Positions 9,284 to 19,086 of a stretch of DNA of 64,000 nt are shown piece by piece. The notes beneath the pieces were generated by a model. The model saw only the letters and a list, made by a program, of their open reading frames with translations. It was not told where the DNA came from and did no database searches. Source of the stretch: Stutzerimonas stutzeri (GTDB lineage: Bacteria; Pseudomonadota; Gammaproteobacteria; Pseudomonadales; Pseudomonadaceae); the NCBI RefSeq assembly GCF_000952685.1, contig NZ_JYHV01000024.1:1-64000 (forward strand), written 5' to 3'. Numbering within the stretch: the stretch's first letter is position 1; every line of letters starts with the position of its first letter. Made by a program: the position numbers and the translations under genes.

Positions 9284-10492
9284 TCACTCCGAAATTGCCG
9301 GCAAGGACGCCGGAAGCAACGGCAGCTGAAGGGTCGCACAGGTTCCTCTACCTGGCCGGGAACGCAACTCAAGCGCACCTGAGTGAGCCCGCGCCACCGA
9401 TTTGACCACCGCCACACCCAGCCCGGTTCCAGTCGCTCGGGTGGTAAAAAAGGGTTCCCCGAGTCGGGACAGGGTTGTCGCATCCATTCCTGCACCATTG
9501 TCGCTGATGCTGATACGCAGCACTGCGTCACGCGCATAGAGATGCACTTTCAGTCTTGGCTGCTTGTCACAAGCCTGCAGCGCGTTCTCCATCAAGTTGA
9601 GCAGCGCACCGACCAGCGTGTCGCGATTACACAGAAGCGCGCCGCTCGAGACATCGCATTGCCAGCGAACAGCAACACCCTCCACTTTCGCTGCGGCCGC
9701 TGCACGCAGCGCAGCCAGCAGTTCGGCCGTAGCCAGCCGATCCTCCAGAGGCAGGTCGCCGCGAGCGAACACCAGCATGTCGCGGACCTGATGCTCCAGT
9801 TCGTTCAGGCGGTCTTTCAGGCGGCCGGCGAAGCGCTGTTGCTGCTCGACGGACAAGCCGCCCTGCTCCAGGTGGCTGGCATAAAGCAACGCGGTGGAAA
9901 GCGGCGTGCGGATCTGGTGAGCCAACGATGCCACCATCCGCCCCAGCGCCGACAAACGCTCGTGACGCGCCAGCTGTTCCTGCAATCGTCGCGTCTCGGT
10001 CAGGTCGGTCAGCAACACCAACTGCCCAGGCTCGCCATTCAACGAACGCGTAGCGATGGACACGCGACGTCCATCCTTCAGCGAGATTTCATGGCCATCG
10101 TCCTTACGCGGAGCGAAGCTGCGGGTGATCACCTCGCGCCAGAGCGCCCCTTCGAGCGGCCCGCCTAGCAGCTCCAGCGCTACCGGATTGGCTTCGCGGA
10201 CTACGCCCTGGCCGTCAATGACGATGACGCCGCCAGGCAATAGGTCCAGCAGACTCTGCAGACGATTGGCCAGGCGTTCTTTCTCTTCGAACTCGCGCCG
10301 GCGCTGCGCACTGGTTTCAGCCAGTTGGTCTTTCAATTCGGCCACACGCGTCTGCAGGAATTGCTGGGACGCGCCCAACCGACCTGACATGCGGGTAAAC
10401 AGCTCAAGCGATTGCTCGAGCTCACCGCTTGCTGAGGTCTCGCTCGGGCACTGGTTTAACGCTGATGAGGAGAACGCTGAAGGCACTGGCAC
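9284..10492 (-). CDS. fleS: Flagellar sensor histidine kinase FleS
   Basis: A 402-residue cytoplasmic kinase with no membrane segments. It has an N-terminal coiled coil (about 40-80), a PAS domain (about 82-170), a HisKA dimerisation domain with the phospho-acceptor His192 in ASLAHQIRTPLS, and a C-terminal HATPase domain with N (LMENALQA), G1 (DNGAGMD) and G2 (GTGLGVAVV) boxes. It phosphorylates FleR; the two genes are 5 bases apart. The start is GTG at 10492, with GTG at 10486 also possible. A -24/-12 promoter precedes the pair. Confidence 0.94.
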   Translation of the reverse strand: MPVPSAFSSSALNQCPSETSASGELEQSLELFTRMSGRLGASQQFLQTRVAELKDQLAETSAQRRREFEEKERLANRLQSLLDLLPGGVIVIDGQGVVREANPVALELLGGPLEGALWREVITRSFAPRKDDGHEISLKDGRRVSIATRSLNGEPGQLVLLTDLTETRRLQEQLARHERLSALGRMVASLAHQIRTPLSTALLYASHLEQGGLSVEQQQRFAGRLKDRLNELEHQVRDMLVFARGDLPLEDRLATAELLAALRAAAAAKVEGVAVRWQCDVSSGALLCNRDTLVGALLNLMENALQACDKQPRLKVHLYARDAVLRISISDNGAGMDATTLSRLGEPFFTTRATGTGLGVAVVKSVARAHSGALELRSRPGRGTCATLQLPLLPASLPAISE

Positions 10493-10528
10493 TCGTATCC
10501 GTCAAAAGATGGTCGGTGAAGTGACGAC

Positions 10529-10544
10529 AGCAAGGATCATGCCC
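10529..10544 (-). promoter_or_regulatory. Sigma-54 promoter of fleSR
   Basis: The minus strand reads GGGCATGATCCTTGCT, matching the -24/-12 pattern with GG and GC separated by exactly 10 bases and an intact TTGC box. The fleS start codon lies about 37 bases downstream. This fits the known FleQ and sigma-54 control of fleSR. Confidence 0.75.
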
Positions 10545-10623
10545 AGGACCTGTTGCTGCCACGTCGCGTGCAGCAGAACGGGAACAAACTCTAGCGGTAT
10601 TGAAGAAGGATCGGCGGGGATAT

Positions 10624-10647
10624 CACGCCGCCGCGGTTAGCGGCGTG
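10624..10647 (-). terminator. Hairpin after fleQ, weak or attenuating terminator
   Basis: An 8-bp GC-rich stem (10624-10631 with 10640-10647, loop of 8) starts about 9 bases after the fleQ stop. No T-run follows on either strand, so it may be a Rho-assisted or partial terminator separating fleQ from fleSR. Confidence 0.35.
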
Positions 10648-10656
10648 GGGGAAACG

Positions 10657-12126
10657 TTATTCGTCCGTGTCGTCTTCGCGGCGATTCATGCCGTACTTGC
10701 GCATTTTTTCGACGAGGGTCGTCCGCCGAATACGCAGGCGCTCGGCAGCGCGTGCAACCACTCCACCCGCATCCTCGAGCGCTTGCTGGATGAGCCCCTG
10801 CTCCAGATTACCCAGATAATCCTTCAGGTCGAGGCCTTCCACCGGGAGCATGGCGTGGGCGTCGGCGGCGACAATGGGCGCATTGATTGCAGCACGCTCC
10901 TCCATTTCGTCATGAACGCTGATGGCGTACTGCTCGTCATCGTCATCGACATGGCGAAACTTCTTCGGCAACTCCATCACGCCGATCACGCCATAGGGAT
11001 GCATGATCGCCATGCGCTCGACGAGGTTGGCGAGCTCGCGCACGTTGCCCGGCCAATCGTGACGACAGAGCGACATGATCGCAGCCGAGTTGAAGCGAAT
11101 GGAACCACGCTTTTCATGTTCCATGCGTGAGATCAGCTCGTTCATCAGCAGCGGGATGTCCTCGATGCGCTCGCGCAGCGGGGCCATTTCGATGGGGAAA
11201 ACGTTAAGGCGATAATAGAGATCCTCGCGGAAGCTACCGTCCACAATCATCTTTTCCAGATCCTTGTGGGTCGCCGCGATTATCCGGACATCGGCATTCT
11301 GCGTACGATTGCTGCCCACTCGTTCAAAGGTGCGCTCCTGCAGAACCCGTAGCAGCTTGACCTGCATAGGCAGCGGCATGTCACCAATTTCGTCGAGGAA
11401 CAGCGTTCCGCCTTCTGCCAGTTCGAAACGACCGGCACGGGACGTGATCGCCCCGGTAAATGCGCCCTTCTCATGGCCGAACAGTTCGCTTTCCAGCAAC
11501 TCGGCCGGAATCGCCCCGCAGTTGACGGGAACGAAAGGTCCACCACGGCGTTTGGAATGGTAATGAAGGTTACGCGCAACCACCTCTTTACCGGTTCCCG
11601 ACTCGCCGAGGATCAATACGCTCGCTTCGGTATCGGCGACCTGTTGCATCATTTGGCGGACGTGCTGGACCGCGCGACTCGTGCCCACCAGGCTGCGGAA
11701 CAGGTTGGGCTCGCGTTGCCGTCCTCGCGCCTTCGCCTGGTCATACATTTCTCGATAGACCTGGGCCCGATGAAGCGAATCGAGCAGCTTGTTATAGCTC
11801 GGCGGCATCTCGAGGCTGGTCAACACGCGCCGACGAATCTCGTCCGGCCAGTCCGTCGGTACGGGCTCACCAATCAACATTAGCGGCAGATTTTCGTCCC
11901 ACTTGCTGAGCTGCTTGAGCAACTCTACCGCGCCGCCCCTGGCCGAAACGTCACCGAGCATCACGCCGAGAATGCTGCGGCTCGACTCCAATGCCTCGAC
12001 CGTACCCTGCCACTCGTTGCTGGCGCAGGCCAGATGGTCCTCGCTCAGAAAATTAAGAATGACCGCCAAATCGCGGCGACGATCCTGATCGTCATCTATC
12101 AACAAAATTTTGGTTTCACGCCACAT
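10657..12126 (-). CDS. fleQ: Flagellar master regulator FleQ
   Basis: A 489-residue sigma-54 activator with an N-terminal receiver-like domain (about 5-120), a central AAA+ domain (Walker A GESGTGKE from about 174, GAFTGA at 221-226) and a C-terminal Fis-type HTH ([17 protein letters not shown]). The residues reported to bind c-di-GMP in P. aeruginosa FleQ are at identical numbers: Arg144 in LFRS, Arg185-Asn186 in ARNLH, and Glu330. So c-di-GMP switching between flagella and exopolysaccharide genes is probably conserved. Its partner FleN is encoded at 32.8-33.7 kb. The ribosome binding site is poor. Confidence 0.96.
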   Translation of the reverse strand: MWRETKILLIDDDQDRRRDLAVILNFLSEDHLACASNEWQGTVEALESSRSILGVMLGDVSARGGAVELLKQLSKWDENLPLMLIGEPVPTDWPDEIRRRVLTSLEMPPSYNKLLDSLHRAQVYREMYDQAKARGRQREPNLFRSLVGTSRAVQHVRQMMQQVADTEASVLILGESGTGKEVVARNLHYHSKRRGGPFVPVNCGAIPAELLESELFGHEKGAFTGAITSRAGRFELAEGGTLFLDEIGDMPLPMQVKLLRVLQERTFERVGSNRTQNADVRIIAATHKDLEKMIVDGSFREDLYYRLNVFPIEMAPLRERIEDIPLLMNELISRMEHEKRGSIRFNSAAIMSLCRHDWPGNVRELANLVERMAIMHPYGVIGVMELPKKFRHVDDDDEQYAISVHDEMEERAAINAPIVAADAHAMLPVEGLDLKDYLGNLEQGLIQQALEDAGGVVARAAERLRIRRTTLVEKMRKYGMNRREDDTDE

Positions 12127-12464
12127 CTTGTTTATAGCTCTAGAGGCTGAAAGGGGGGCCGCGCTCGTCTTTGATAAAAACGGTTACGCCATCGGCAGAT
12201 AGCCAGTAGTTAATTAAAAAAAACCCGCCGAGTCAAATTTATGACGTGATTCAACGACAAAAGATCAAAAATCGACTGATTGTAGGCAAGGCAGAGGGGA
12301 GCGAAGTGCAGCGATCAGCGGAGCGGTCGTTCGCCTAGTCCACGGACACGTTTCGAATGCCGTGGCCACCAAGACGAGTTGCCGGATTAAAGTTGCCGGA
12401 CGTATGCGGCCACGCTGACGTTCCCCACCGACTTCTGTTCTGATGAGCAGAACTCCCCCTGATC
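12127..12464. other. Intergenic region between fliT and fleQ
   Basis: 338 bases hold the fleQ leader with a candidate promoter (listed separately), a stretch of A residues near 12215-12222, and a small GTTCTG/CAGAAC hairpin just after the fliT stop. I see no open frame with coding character and no long repeat. Confidence 0.6.
12208..12236 (-). promoter_or_regulatory. Candidate sigma-70 promoter of fleQ
   Basis: On the minus strand TTGACT and TTAACT are separated by 17 bases in an AT-rich stretch, about 80 bases upstream of the fleQ ATG. FleQ is known to be transcribed by the housekeeping sigma factor. I could not find a convincing Vfr site. Confidence 0.4.
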
Positions 12465-12761
12465 TCAACCAAACAGCTTATATACGTTGGCGTTGCGTTG
12501 AGATTGATTGAGCTGTAGCAGTTCGTCCGCGACGCGCCGCTGCTCGGTCTGGCAGGTGACGACCAGCTCCTGGTAGAGATTTACCAGCTCTTGCAGCCGC
12601 TGCCGAAGTGCCGGCTCGTCCTCACGAGGCTCAACCATCGCTGCCTCAACGACCTGCCGGCATTGCAGATCCAGGACGCTGATCGCCGTCCAGTCCTGCT
12701 GTGCCATCGCATCGCGTAACGCGCTGCGGGTTTCTTCAAGACGTTTGACTGCTGCACTCAT
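12465..12761 (-). CDS. fliT: Flagellar chaperone FliT
   Basis: A 98-residue, almost fully helical and acidic protein matching the small FliT-type export chaperones (FliT / FleP) encoded next to fleQ in pseudomonads. FliT chaperones the filament cap FliD and in enterics also binds regulators. CGGAGCGG lies 6 bases before the ATG. In related genomes it follows fliD and fliS; here those genes are absent, and the gene instead has its own sigma-28 promoter and follows a lipoprotein gene. Confidence 0.75.
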   Translation of the reverse strand: MSAAVKRLEETRSALRDAMAQQDWTAISVLDLQCRQVVEAAMVEPREDEPALRQRLQELVNLYQELVVTCQTEQRRVADELLQLNQSQRNANVYKLFG

Positions 12762-12836
12762 GAATCCGCTCCGGATGAACTGGTTACAAGGCCGAACCTA
12801 CACGGCCACACGGCACTGCTGGCGGTGTCTGAACCT

Positions 12837-12863
12837 TTATCGGCAACCTGCGAAACGTCTTTA
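12837..12863 (-). promoter_or_regulatory. Sigma-28 (FliA) promoter of fliT
   Basis: The minus strand reads TAAAGACG, then 11 bases, then GCCGATAA. The -10 box is a perfect match to the FliA consensus, the -35 box keeps TAAAG, and the spacing is the canonical 11. The fliT ATG is 76 bases downstream. This places fliT in the last, FliA-dependent tier. Confidence 0.85.
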
Positions 12864-12894
12864 ACGTTGTCATGAAAATCGAGGCTGCGGCGCA

Positions 12895-13326
12895 TCAGTG
12901 CAAGCCACGCAGCCCCGTAGGAACGCTTGGAGGCGCGACCGGCTCCCAAGGCCCATCGGGCCGGCCAGCACAATACCAGTCGCCGTCCCAGCGGTAGTAG
13001 AGCCGCTCACGGTAGAACATGTCCCGCCCTTCCACGACATAGACCCCTAGGCGATTGTCCCAATGCGCAGCGGCATGTGGCGGCGGAGCATAACGTGGAT
13101 GGCTTTTTTGCGTAGCGGGCGGGCGCGGGGCCGGAGGCGTACGCACCGGCGGTGGACTCGTGACCGGTTCGCGAGGCTCCGACACCGGCGGGGTCGGTCG
13201 GCGTGCCGGCTCAGATGTTTGATAGGGATTACCCGCGCAGGCTCCCAACAGCAATGCCAGCATCACTACGCCGCCAGCCCTGGGCAAGCGATATACCGCT
13301 GTCGAAACCAAATCCGTCATTGTCAC
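12895..13326 (-). CDS. Proline-rich lipoprotein
   Basis: A 143-residue predicted lipoprotein. The signal segment ends in the lipobox LLGAC (Cys at about 30). A long Pro/Arg-rich linker (about 36-80) follows, then a C-terminal domain rich in Trp and Tyr (YYRWDGDWYCAGRPDGPW) that resembles small cell-envelope binding modules. I do not recognise a functional name. It starts 21 bases after the ccmI stop and may be read from the ccm operon. Which of the N-terminal Met codons is used is uncertain. Confidence 0.75.
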   Translation of the reverse strand: MTMTDLVSTAVYRLPRAGGVVMLALLLGACAGNPYQTSEPARRPTPPVSEPREPVTSPPPVRTPPAPRPPATQKSHPRYAPPPHAAAHWDNRLGVYVVEGRDMFYRERLYYRWDGDWYCAGRPDGPWEPVAPPSVPTGLRGLH

Positions 13327-13347
13327 TGGCCTCCTGAACCCTGGCGA

Positions 13348-14565
13348 TCAGGGCGTTTCAGGTTGATCGATGGTCAGCTTGACCGAGCCGCCGGTGCTCG
13401 GTGCCAGCGGTTCGCTGCTGCCCTGCCATTCGCCCTGTGTGGCGTTTCCATCTCTGGAAATACGAGCGAACAGTTTGACCTGTTCGAAGTTGGACAAGCG
13501 AAGTTGCGGAGTCATTGCATCGGCATCGCTCAAACTGACCGTAGCGGGCAGATCGGCCACGGTCAGGCGCTTCACAGCCAATGGCATTGGCGGGCCGGAC
13601 AGCGCGCGAGCAAAAACGAATACGGTGTCAGTGGGCCGCACCTCATCACTCAACGCGGCGCCCAGCTGCACATCGACTGTCAGTTCGGGACCGACAGCGG
13701 CAGTGGTTTCGCTTGCCGGTTTCTTCGCGCTTGGCGAAGCCGGTTCGCCGAGCTGTTCTCGGGCTCGGGCAATGCCACTCTGAATAGCTTCACGCGAGGG
13801 GTCCTCGGCGGGCAGCGTTGCGACCAGGCGCTCCCAGAACCCTATCGCCTCATCGAAACGCTGCTCTTCGTAGGCTGCAATGCCCAGCAACCCGAGGCTG
13901 GTGACTTCGTGAGGATCGCCCTTGAGCGCTTCGTCAGTCAGCTGCTGCATCTGCGTCGACCATTGGCGGTCTTCGGCAAAATAGAGTGCCTGCGCCCATT
14001 GGCCCAAAAGCTCCGGCTGGCGACCCGCGCGCTTGATGAGCTGCTCATAGGCTGCGGCCGCATCGGCGGGACGATCCTGGCGCATATAAGTTCTAGCCAG
14101 GAAATACCAGGCCTCGGTGGACTCGGGCTGTGCCTTCACTGCGCGCTCCAGCCTCGTCGTCATTTCTTCCATGGTTCTAGGTTGCTCGGCGAATTCGCGC
14201 GCCAGCTCCAGCTTGTCGCTCGCCCCCCAATGCAAGTACAGGCCGTACCCCAGCAACGGCATGAGAATCGCCGCAATCAGCGGCACCGCTCGGCCCAGGT
14301 TGCTGCGCCGAGAAGTATCGTCACCCTCGGTGTCGTCTAGCAGCTCACGCGCCGCATCGGCTCGTCCCACCTCGAACTGCTCCGGGGTGAGCGTCCCTGC
14401 CGACTGCTGTGCGGCCAGCTCAGCGAGCCGCTCTTCGTAGAGCGCGACATTCAGGGCCGTCCGGTCCTCTTCCGCCTGTATCCGACGCCCCCGCATCAGG
14501 GGAAGCAACAGGAACGCCAGGGCGGCCAACAACAGCAGGCCTGCACCTATCCAGAAATCGATCAT
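13348..14565 (-). CDS. ccmI: Cytochrome c maturation protein CcmI (CycH)
   Basis: A 405-residue inner-membrane protein with a short N-terminal helix (about 4-22), a cytoplasmic loop rich in charged residues, a second helix (about 93-112) and a periplasmic TPR domain (about 130-270). The last part is a C-terminal periplasmic domain after an Ala/Lys-rich linker. The TPR domain holds apocytochrome c for haem ligation by CcmF/CcmH. Its start overlaps the ccmH stop by 4 bases. Confidence 0.93.
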   Translation of the reverse strand: MIDFWIGAGLLLLAALAFLLLPLMRGRRIQAEEDRTALNVALYEERLAELAAQQSAGTLTPEQFEVGRADAARELLDDTEGDDTSRRSNLGRAVPLIAAILMPLLGYGLYLHWGASDKLELAREFAEQPRTMEEMTTRLERAVKAQPESTEAWYFLARTYMRQDRPADAAAAYEQLIKRAGRQPELLGQWAQALYFAEDRQWSTQMQQLTDEALKGDPHEVTSLGLLGIAAYEEQRFDEAIGFWERLVATLPAEDPSREAIQSGIARAREQLGEPASPSAKKPASETTAAVGPELTVDVQLGAALSDEVRPTDTVFVFARALSGPPMPLAVKRLTVADLPATVSLSDADAMTPQLRLSNFEQVKLFARISRDGNATQGEWQGSSEPLAPSTGGSVKLTIDQPETP

Positions 14566-15035
14566 GGTTCTTTTTTATCCAACAACATGGCGAGACGCGC
14601 ACGCTCGGCCTCGGAAAGAGTGTTCGACACCGAGCCGGCAGAGTTTCGACGGCGGCGGATCAAGATGAACGCCAGCACGCCGAAACCGAGTACTAGCAAA
14701 GCAATAGGGCCATACCAGAGCAAGAGCGTCTTGGCATTGACGGGCGGCTTGTAGCGGACGAAATCGCCGTAACGGGCGACGAGGTAATCCACTATCTGCT
14801 CGTTGCTCTGCCCCTCCTCTACCATGCGGTAGATTTCGCGACGCAGGTCCATAGCGATCGGCGCGTTGGAGTCGGCAATGTTCTGGTTCTGGCACTTGGG
14901 GCAACGCAGCTCCTCGACCAACGTGCGGTAACGCTCCCGCTCAGCATCGCTCTTGAATTCATAGGAGTCGATTGCCGCCTGCACGCCGCCAACCAGACAC
15001 AGCGCCAGCACAATCCCCTGGATCAGCTGCTTCAT
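14562..15035 (-). CDS. ccmH: Cytochrome c maturation protein CcmH (CycL)
   Basis: A 157-residue protein with a signal peptide (residues 1-20), a periplasmic domain holding the redox motif [10 protein letters not shown] (Cys45, Cys48), and one C-terminal membrane helix (about 105-125). It reduces or relays the CxxCH thiols of apocytochrome c before haem attachment. It is coupled to its neighbours by 4-base overlaps on both sides. Confidence 0.95.
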   Translation of the reverse strand: MKQLIQGIVLALCLVGGVQAAIDSYEFKSDAERERYRTLVEELRCPKCQNQNIADSNAPIAMDLRREIYRMVEEGQSNEQIVDYLVARYGDFVRYKPPVNAKTLLLWYGPIALLVLGFGVLAFILIRRRRNSAGSVSNTLSEAERARLAMLLDKKEP

Positions 15036-15562
15036 TCGTCCACCAGTTCTTGATACAGCGCGGCGAGTTGCTCGCGCCAGACGCGCTCATCGATGACGCC
15101 GACGTATTTGTGGCGAATGATTCCCTGCTTGTCGACGATGAAGGTCTCGGGGGCGCCATACACGCCCAAGTCCAAGCCCAGACTGCCCTGCTCGTCACTG
15201 ATGTTCAGCTGGTAGGGGTCGTGAAAGTCCTTAAGCCATTTCTGCGCCGCGGCATTGTCGTCCTTGTAGTTGACGCCATGAATGACCACGCCCTGCTCCG
15301 CAAGCTTGTTCAGTACCGGATGTTCGACCTTGCAGGCGACGCACCAGGTCGCCCAGACATTGACCAGTGCTGGCTTGCCCTTGATATCCGCGGCGCTGAT
15401 CAGCCGCTGTGGATCCTCGACCGAAGGCAGCGTGAACGACGGTATCGGTTTACCAATCAACGCCGACGGCAGCTCGGTCGGATCGAGGAACAGCCCACGA
15501 TATAGAAACACGGCGACCAGCAGGAAGATCGCCAACGGCAGCAACATCAATACTCGTTTCAT
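15032..15562 (-). CDS. ccmG: Thiol:disulfide interchange protein CcmG (DsbE)
   Basis: A 176-residue membrane-anchored periplasmic thioredoxin. An N-terminal anchor (about 5-24) is followed by a thioredoxin fold with active site WCVAC (Cys74, Cys77) and the family's acidic GVNYKDD segment. It passes electrons to CcmH and apocytochrome c. It lies between ccmF (3-base gap) and ccmH (overlap). Confidence 0.95.
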   Translation of the reverse strand: MKRVLMLLPLAIFLLVAVFLYRGLFLDPTELPSALIGKPIPSFTLPSVEDPQRLISAADIKGKPALVNVWATWCVACKVEHPVLNKLAEQGVVIHGVNYKDDNAAAQKWLKDFHDPYQLNISDEQGSLGLDLGVYGAPETFIVDKQGIIRHKYVGVIDERVWREQLAALYQELVDE

Positions 15563-15565
15563 TAA

Positions 15566-17539
15566 TTAGGCTCCTTGCCGGGCCAAGCCGAGCGCGTCGC
15601 GGACGCGGGTCCTGACCTTCACCCGGTAGCGCTTGTCGCTGACCGACAGCACGCCCCCCAGCGACATCAGCAATGCGCCCATCCAGATCCAGCGAACGAA
15701 CGGCTTGATATGCACCCTCACCGCCCAGGCGCCGTTATCCAGGGGCTCGCCGAGAGCCACATAGAGATCGCGAGTGAAGCCTGCATCGATGCCCGCCTCG
15801 GTCATCGGCATCTGCTGCACGGTGTAGAGACGTTTCTCCGGATGCAGCGTCGCCACCTGCTTGTCGCCCTCGAAGACGCGAATGGTGCCCTTATCGGAGG
15901 TGAAGTTGGGACCTTCGAAATGTTCGGCACCATCGAAAACGAAGCTGTAACCACCCAACTGCAGCGACTCTCCGGGAGCCAGACGCAAATCTCGCTCGTC
16001 GCTCTGCTGGCTCGTCAGCACCACTCCCAGCGCACAGACCACCAGACCGAAATGCGCCAACTGCATACCCCAGTAGCTCGGCGCCAGGCTTCTGATCCCC
16101 TTCAACAGGCCTTTATGACGGGTCTTGTCGAGTATGTCGCGCACCCCGGCGGCTACCACCCAGGCAGCCAGCAGACATACTGCCAGTACGGCCCAGTGGA
16201 AATCGCCGAATAGCATCGAGCCCAGCCCACCGAGGACGGCGCTGGTGATCAGCACCGGGATCAGCATGCCGACCAGCCATCTCACCGGCGTGTCCTTCCA
16301 ACGCACCAGCACACCTACGGCGAGCGCGAGCATCAACGCGCCGATGAGCGGCAGGAACATCGCATTGAAATAAGGGGGACCGACCGAAAGCTTGGTATTC
16401 GACAGCGCATCGAGCAGCAGTGGATACAAGGTACCCAGCAAAATCATCGAGGTGGCGACGACCAGCAACAGGTTATTGACCAATAGCAGCGTTTCCCGCG
16501 ACCACAGGCCGAAACCGATCTGGCTCTTTACCACCGGCGCGCGCAGGGCGAACAGCGTCAGCGAACCACCGATCACAATCAGCAGGAACGCCAGAATGAA
16601 AACACCACGCGCTGGATCGGTCGCAAACGCATGCACTGAAGTCAGCACGCCGGAGCGAACCAGGAAAGTACCCAGCAGACTGAGCGAGAAGGCTGCGATG
16701 GCCAACAGAACCGTCCAGCTCTTGAAGACACCACGCTTCTCCGTCACCGCCAGCGAATGAATCAACGCCGTGCCCACCAGCCAAGGCATGAAGGACGCAT
16801 TCTCCACTGGATCCCAGAACCACCAACCGCCCCAGCCCAGTTCGTAATAGGCCCACCAGGAGCCGAGGGCGATACCGATGCCCAGGAAGGCCCAGGCGAT
16901 CAGCGTCCAGGGGCGCGACCAGCGTGCCCAGGCGGCATCCAGGCGACCTCCAAGCAGTGCGGCAATGGCAAACGCAAAGGCTACCGAGAAACCGACATAG
17001 CCCATGTAGAGCATCGGCGGATGAACCACCAGACCGAAATCCTGAAGCAACGGATTGAGGTCCCGTCCGTCCATCGGTGCCTGCGGTAGCAGCCGTTCGA
17101 AGGGGTTTGACGTAACAATCAGGAACAGCAGGAAGCCGATGCTGATGAGCCCCATGACGCCCAGTACCCGAGCCAGCATGTCTTCCGGCAACTGGCGCGA
17201 GAAGATCGATACCGCGAAGGTCCAGCCCGCCAGGATGAAGGCCCATAACAGCAGCGACCCCTCGTGTGCCCCCCACACCGCGCTGAATTTGTAGTACCAG
17301 GGCAAGGCGCTGTTGGAGTTCTGCGCAACATAGGCCACGGAGAAATCATCCACCATGAAAGCGTAAGTGAGGCAAGCGAAAGAGAACGCCAGGAACGAGA
17401 ACTGTCCCCACGCGGCCGGTTGCGCCAGCCCCATCCATTGCTGATCACCCCGCCAGGCACCGATCAATGGAAGCGTGCCTTGTACCAAGGCCAGGCACAG
17501 CGCCAGGATCATTGCCAGGTGACCGAGTTCGGGAATCAT
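15566..17539 (-). CDS. ccmF: Haem lyase subunit CcmF
   Basis: A 657-residue polytopic inner-membrane protein of the haem-handling family. The tryptophan-rich WWD signature is visible in [20 protein letters not shown] (near residue 240). Many hydrophobic helices and a C-terminal periplasmic domain (about 510-610) are present. With CcmH and CcmI it attaches haem from CcmE to apocytochromes. The length is normal. The start overlaps ccmE by 4 bases. Confidence 0.97.
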   Translation of the reverse strand: MIPELGHLAMILALCLALVQGTLPLIGAWRGDQQWMGLAQPAAWGQFSFLAFSFACLTYAFMVDDFSVAYVAQNSNSALPWYYKFSAVWGAHEGSLLLWAFILAGWTFAVSIFSRQLPEDMLARVLGVMGLISIGFLLFLIVTSNPFERLLPQAPMDGRDLNPLLQDFGLVVHPPMLYMGYVGFSVAFAFAIAALLGGRLDAAWARWSRPWTLIAWAFLGIGIALGSWWAYYELGWGGWWFWDPVENASFMPWLVGTALIHSLAVTEKRGVFKSWTVLLAIAAFSLSLLGTFLVRSGVLTSVHAFATDPARGVFILAFLLIVIGGSLTLFALRAPVVKSQIGFGLWSRETLLLVNNLLLVVATSMILLGTLYPLLLDALSNTKLSVGPPYFNAMFLPLIGALMLALAVGVLVRWKDTPVRWLVGMLIPVLITSAVLGGLGSMLFGDFHWAVLAVCLLAAWVVAAGVRDILDKTRHKGLLKGIRSLAPSYWGMQLAHFGLVVCALGVVLTSQQSDERDLRLAPGESLQLGGYSFVFDGAEHFEGPNFTSDKGTIRVFEGDKQVATLHPEKRLYTVQQMPMTEAGIDAGFTRDLYVALGEPLDNGAWAVRVHIKPFVRWIWMGALLMSLGGVLSVSDKRYRVKVRTRVRDALGLARQGA

Positions 17540-18003
17540 TTCGCGTACTCCTGCTCGCCACCCGCGTAAGGCTTGCTCTTGCCGCTTTTCTCAAGTGCTG
17601 CCGTGACTTCTGGCGGCATGTAATTTTCGTCATGCTTGGCCAACACCTCGTCAGCGACCAGCATGCCGTCGGCATTCATGCGCCCCAAGGCGACGATTCC
17701 TTGCCCCTCACGAAACAGGTCAGGAAGAATCCCTTGGTATTGAATGGTCACTGACTGAGCGTAGTCAGTGACACGAAAGGTCACCGTCAGCGAATCGTTG
17801 CTGCGTTGTACCGACCCCTCTTCGACCATTCCGCCCGCACGGATCCGCGTGCCTTCCGGCGCTTCGCCCGCGGCGATCTGCGTCGGCGTATAGAAGAGGT
17901 TGATGTTCTCTTGCAGAGCAGACAATGCCAGCGCCACCGCGATACCGACGCCAGCCAGAATGGCCAGTACGATGTACAGACGCTTCTTGCGCACAGGATT
18001 CAC
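17536..18003 (-). CDS. ccmE: Haem chaperone CcmE
   Basis: A 155-residue periplasmic haem carrier with an N-terminal anchor (about 8-28) and an OB-fold domain. His124 in [10 protein letters not shown] is the residue that binds haem covalently, followed by Tyr128. The start is GTG, overlapping the ccmD stop codon (GTGA). The C-terminus is short and hydrophilic, as usual. Confidence 0.95.
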   Translation of the reverse strand: MNPVRKKRLYIVLAILAGVGIAVALALSALQENINLFYTPTQIAAGEAPEGTRIRAGGMVEEGSVQRSNDSLTVTFRVTDYAQSVTIQYQGILPDLFREGQGIVALGRMNADGMLVADEVLAKHDENYMPPEVTAALEKSGKSKPYAGGEQEYAK

Positions 18004-18176
18004 TTCATTTCCTCCCGGCGCAAACGACGCGCCTCGTCTTGCAAATAACGCCGACGCGCCATTACCGGCAACGCCACGTTGAGAATCAGGACCGCCAGGC
18101 TGATGCCATAAGAAGTCCAGACATACAGGCCATGGTTGCCCATGGCGATGAAGTCGGAAAACGAGGAAAAATTCAT
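18000..18176 (-). CDS. ccmD: Haem exporter protein CcmD
   Basis: A 58-residue protein starting [20 protein letters not shown], with one membrane helix (about 20-38) and a highly basic tail rich in Arg. This is the standard CcmD layout, and it sits between ccmC and ccmE. It releases holo-CcmE from CcmABC. It overlaps the ccmC stop (ATGA) and the ccmE start. Confidence 0.93.
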   Translation of the reverse strand: MNFSSFSDFIAMGNHGLYVWTSYGISLAVLILNVALPVMARRRYLQDEARRLRREEMK

Positions 18177-18928
18177 AAAGCTTTACCCGCCAACGCTTTC
18201 ACCTCGGCTTTTACCCAGCTGCTTCGCGACTCGCGGCGCAGCACTTCCAGACGCATGCGCATCAGTAGCACCACGGCGAAGAAGCAATAGAAGCCCAGCA
18301 CCATAACCAGCAGTGGCAGCCACATCTCGGCCGGCATGGCCGGCTTCTCGGTAACGGTGAAGGTCGCCGGCTGATGGAGCGTGTTCCACCATTCCACCGA
18401 ATATTTGATGATCGGAATGTTGACCACCCCGACGATGGCGAGCACCGCGCAGGCCTTGGCTGCGCTGTCACGATTGCTGATCGCCTGCCCCAGCGCAATG
18501 ATGCCGAAGTACAGGAACAGAAGGATGAGCATCGAAGTAAGCCGGGCGTCCCATACCCACCAGGCGCCCCAGGTCGGCTTGCCCCACACCGCACCGGTGA
18601 GAAGCGCGATAAAGGTCATCCAGGCGCCGATCGGCGCGGCCTGCTGCAGGGCGACGTCGGCGAGCTTCATCTTCCAGACCAGGCCGACAATGCCGGCGAC
18701 GGCGAGCATTACGTAGATAGATTGCGCCAGGAAAGCGGCGGGCACGTGGATATAGATGATGCGAAAGCTGTTGCCTTGTTGGTAATCCTGCGGCGCAAAG
18801 GCCAGGCCCCAGACGACGCCGACACCGATCAGCAGCAACGCGGCCCAGCCCAGCCAGGGCATCCAGCGGCTGCTGATCTCGTAAAACCATTTGGGCGAAC
18901 CCAGTTTGTGGAACCACGTCCAGTTCAT
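18173..18928 (-). CDS. ccmC: Haem exporter membrane protein CcmC
   Basis: A 251-residue inner-membrane protein with six hydrophobic helices and the WWD haem-binding signature [13 protein letters not shown]. Two histidines sit in periplasmic loops (IYIHVPAA and WWNTLHQPA). It loads haem onto CcmE. Its ATG overlaps the stop of a small upstream open frame (ATGA). Confidence 0.96.
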   Translation of the reverse strand: MNWTWFHKLGSPKWFYEISSRWMPWLGWAALLLIGVGVVWGLAFAPQDYQQGNSFRIIYIHVPAAFLAQSIYVMLAVAGIVGLVWKMKLADVALQQAAPIGAWMTFIALLTGAVWGKPTWGAWWVWDARLTSMLILLFLYFGIIALGQAISNRDSAAKACAVLAIVGVVNIPIIKYSVEWWNTLHQPATFTVTEKPAMPAEMWLPLLVMVLGFYCFFAVVLLMRMRLEVLRRESRSSWVKAEVKALAGKAL

Positions 18929-19086
18929 AGAACCCGCCTCACATCCACCACACAGGGCGATACTGCCTTGAAAAAGGGCAGCCGCCTCTTGCCCGCGATC
19001 AGTAAACTCATCGTTATCGAAACCACTCGTCTCGTATCGGTGACTCGCGCTCCGCTATCGGATAGATCCATGATGCAGTCCGTCAT
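18925..19086 (-). CDS. Candidate small protein between ccmB and ccmC
   Basis: A 53-codon open frame fills the 154-base space between ccmB and ccmC. It starts with an ATG overlapping the ccmB stop (ATGA) and ends with a TGA overlapping the ccmC ATG (ATGA), the same overlap used elsewhere in this operon. The product is basic with a modest hydrophobic middle (about residues 21-32). Against it: codons AGA, ATA, TTA and CGA are used and third-position GC is about 64%, which looks low for this genome. It may be a small gene, or a frame that lets ribosomes re-initiate at ccmC. Confidence 0.35.
   Translation of the reverse strand: MTDCIMDLSDSGARVTDTRRVVSITMSLLIAGKRRLPFFKAVSPCVVDVRRVL

Noticed and set aside
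12215-12222. A-run before fleQ as a terminator
   Set aside because: On the minus strand it gives a T-run, but no matching GC stem precedes it; it is better explained as AT-rich promoter DNA.
12750-12866. 29-codon frame (MTTLKTFRRL) overlapping the sigma-28 promoter
   Set aside because: Its start lies upstream of the promoter core and there is no ribosome binding site; the promoter explains the sequence better.
13063-14340. 425-codon open frame antisense to ccmI and the lipoprotein gene
   Set aside because: No domain, and it spans two well-supported genes on the opposite strand.
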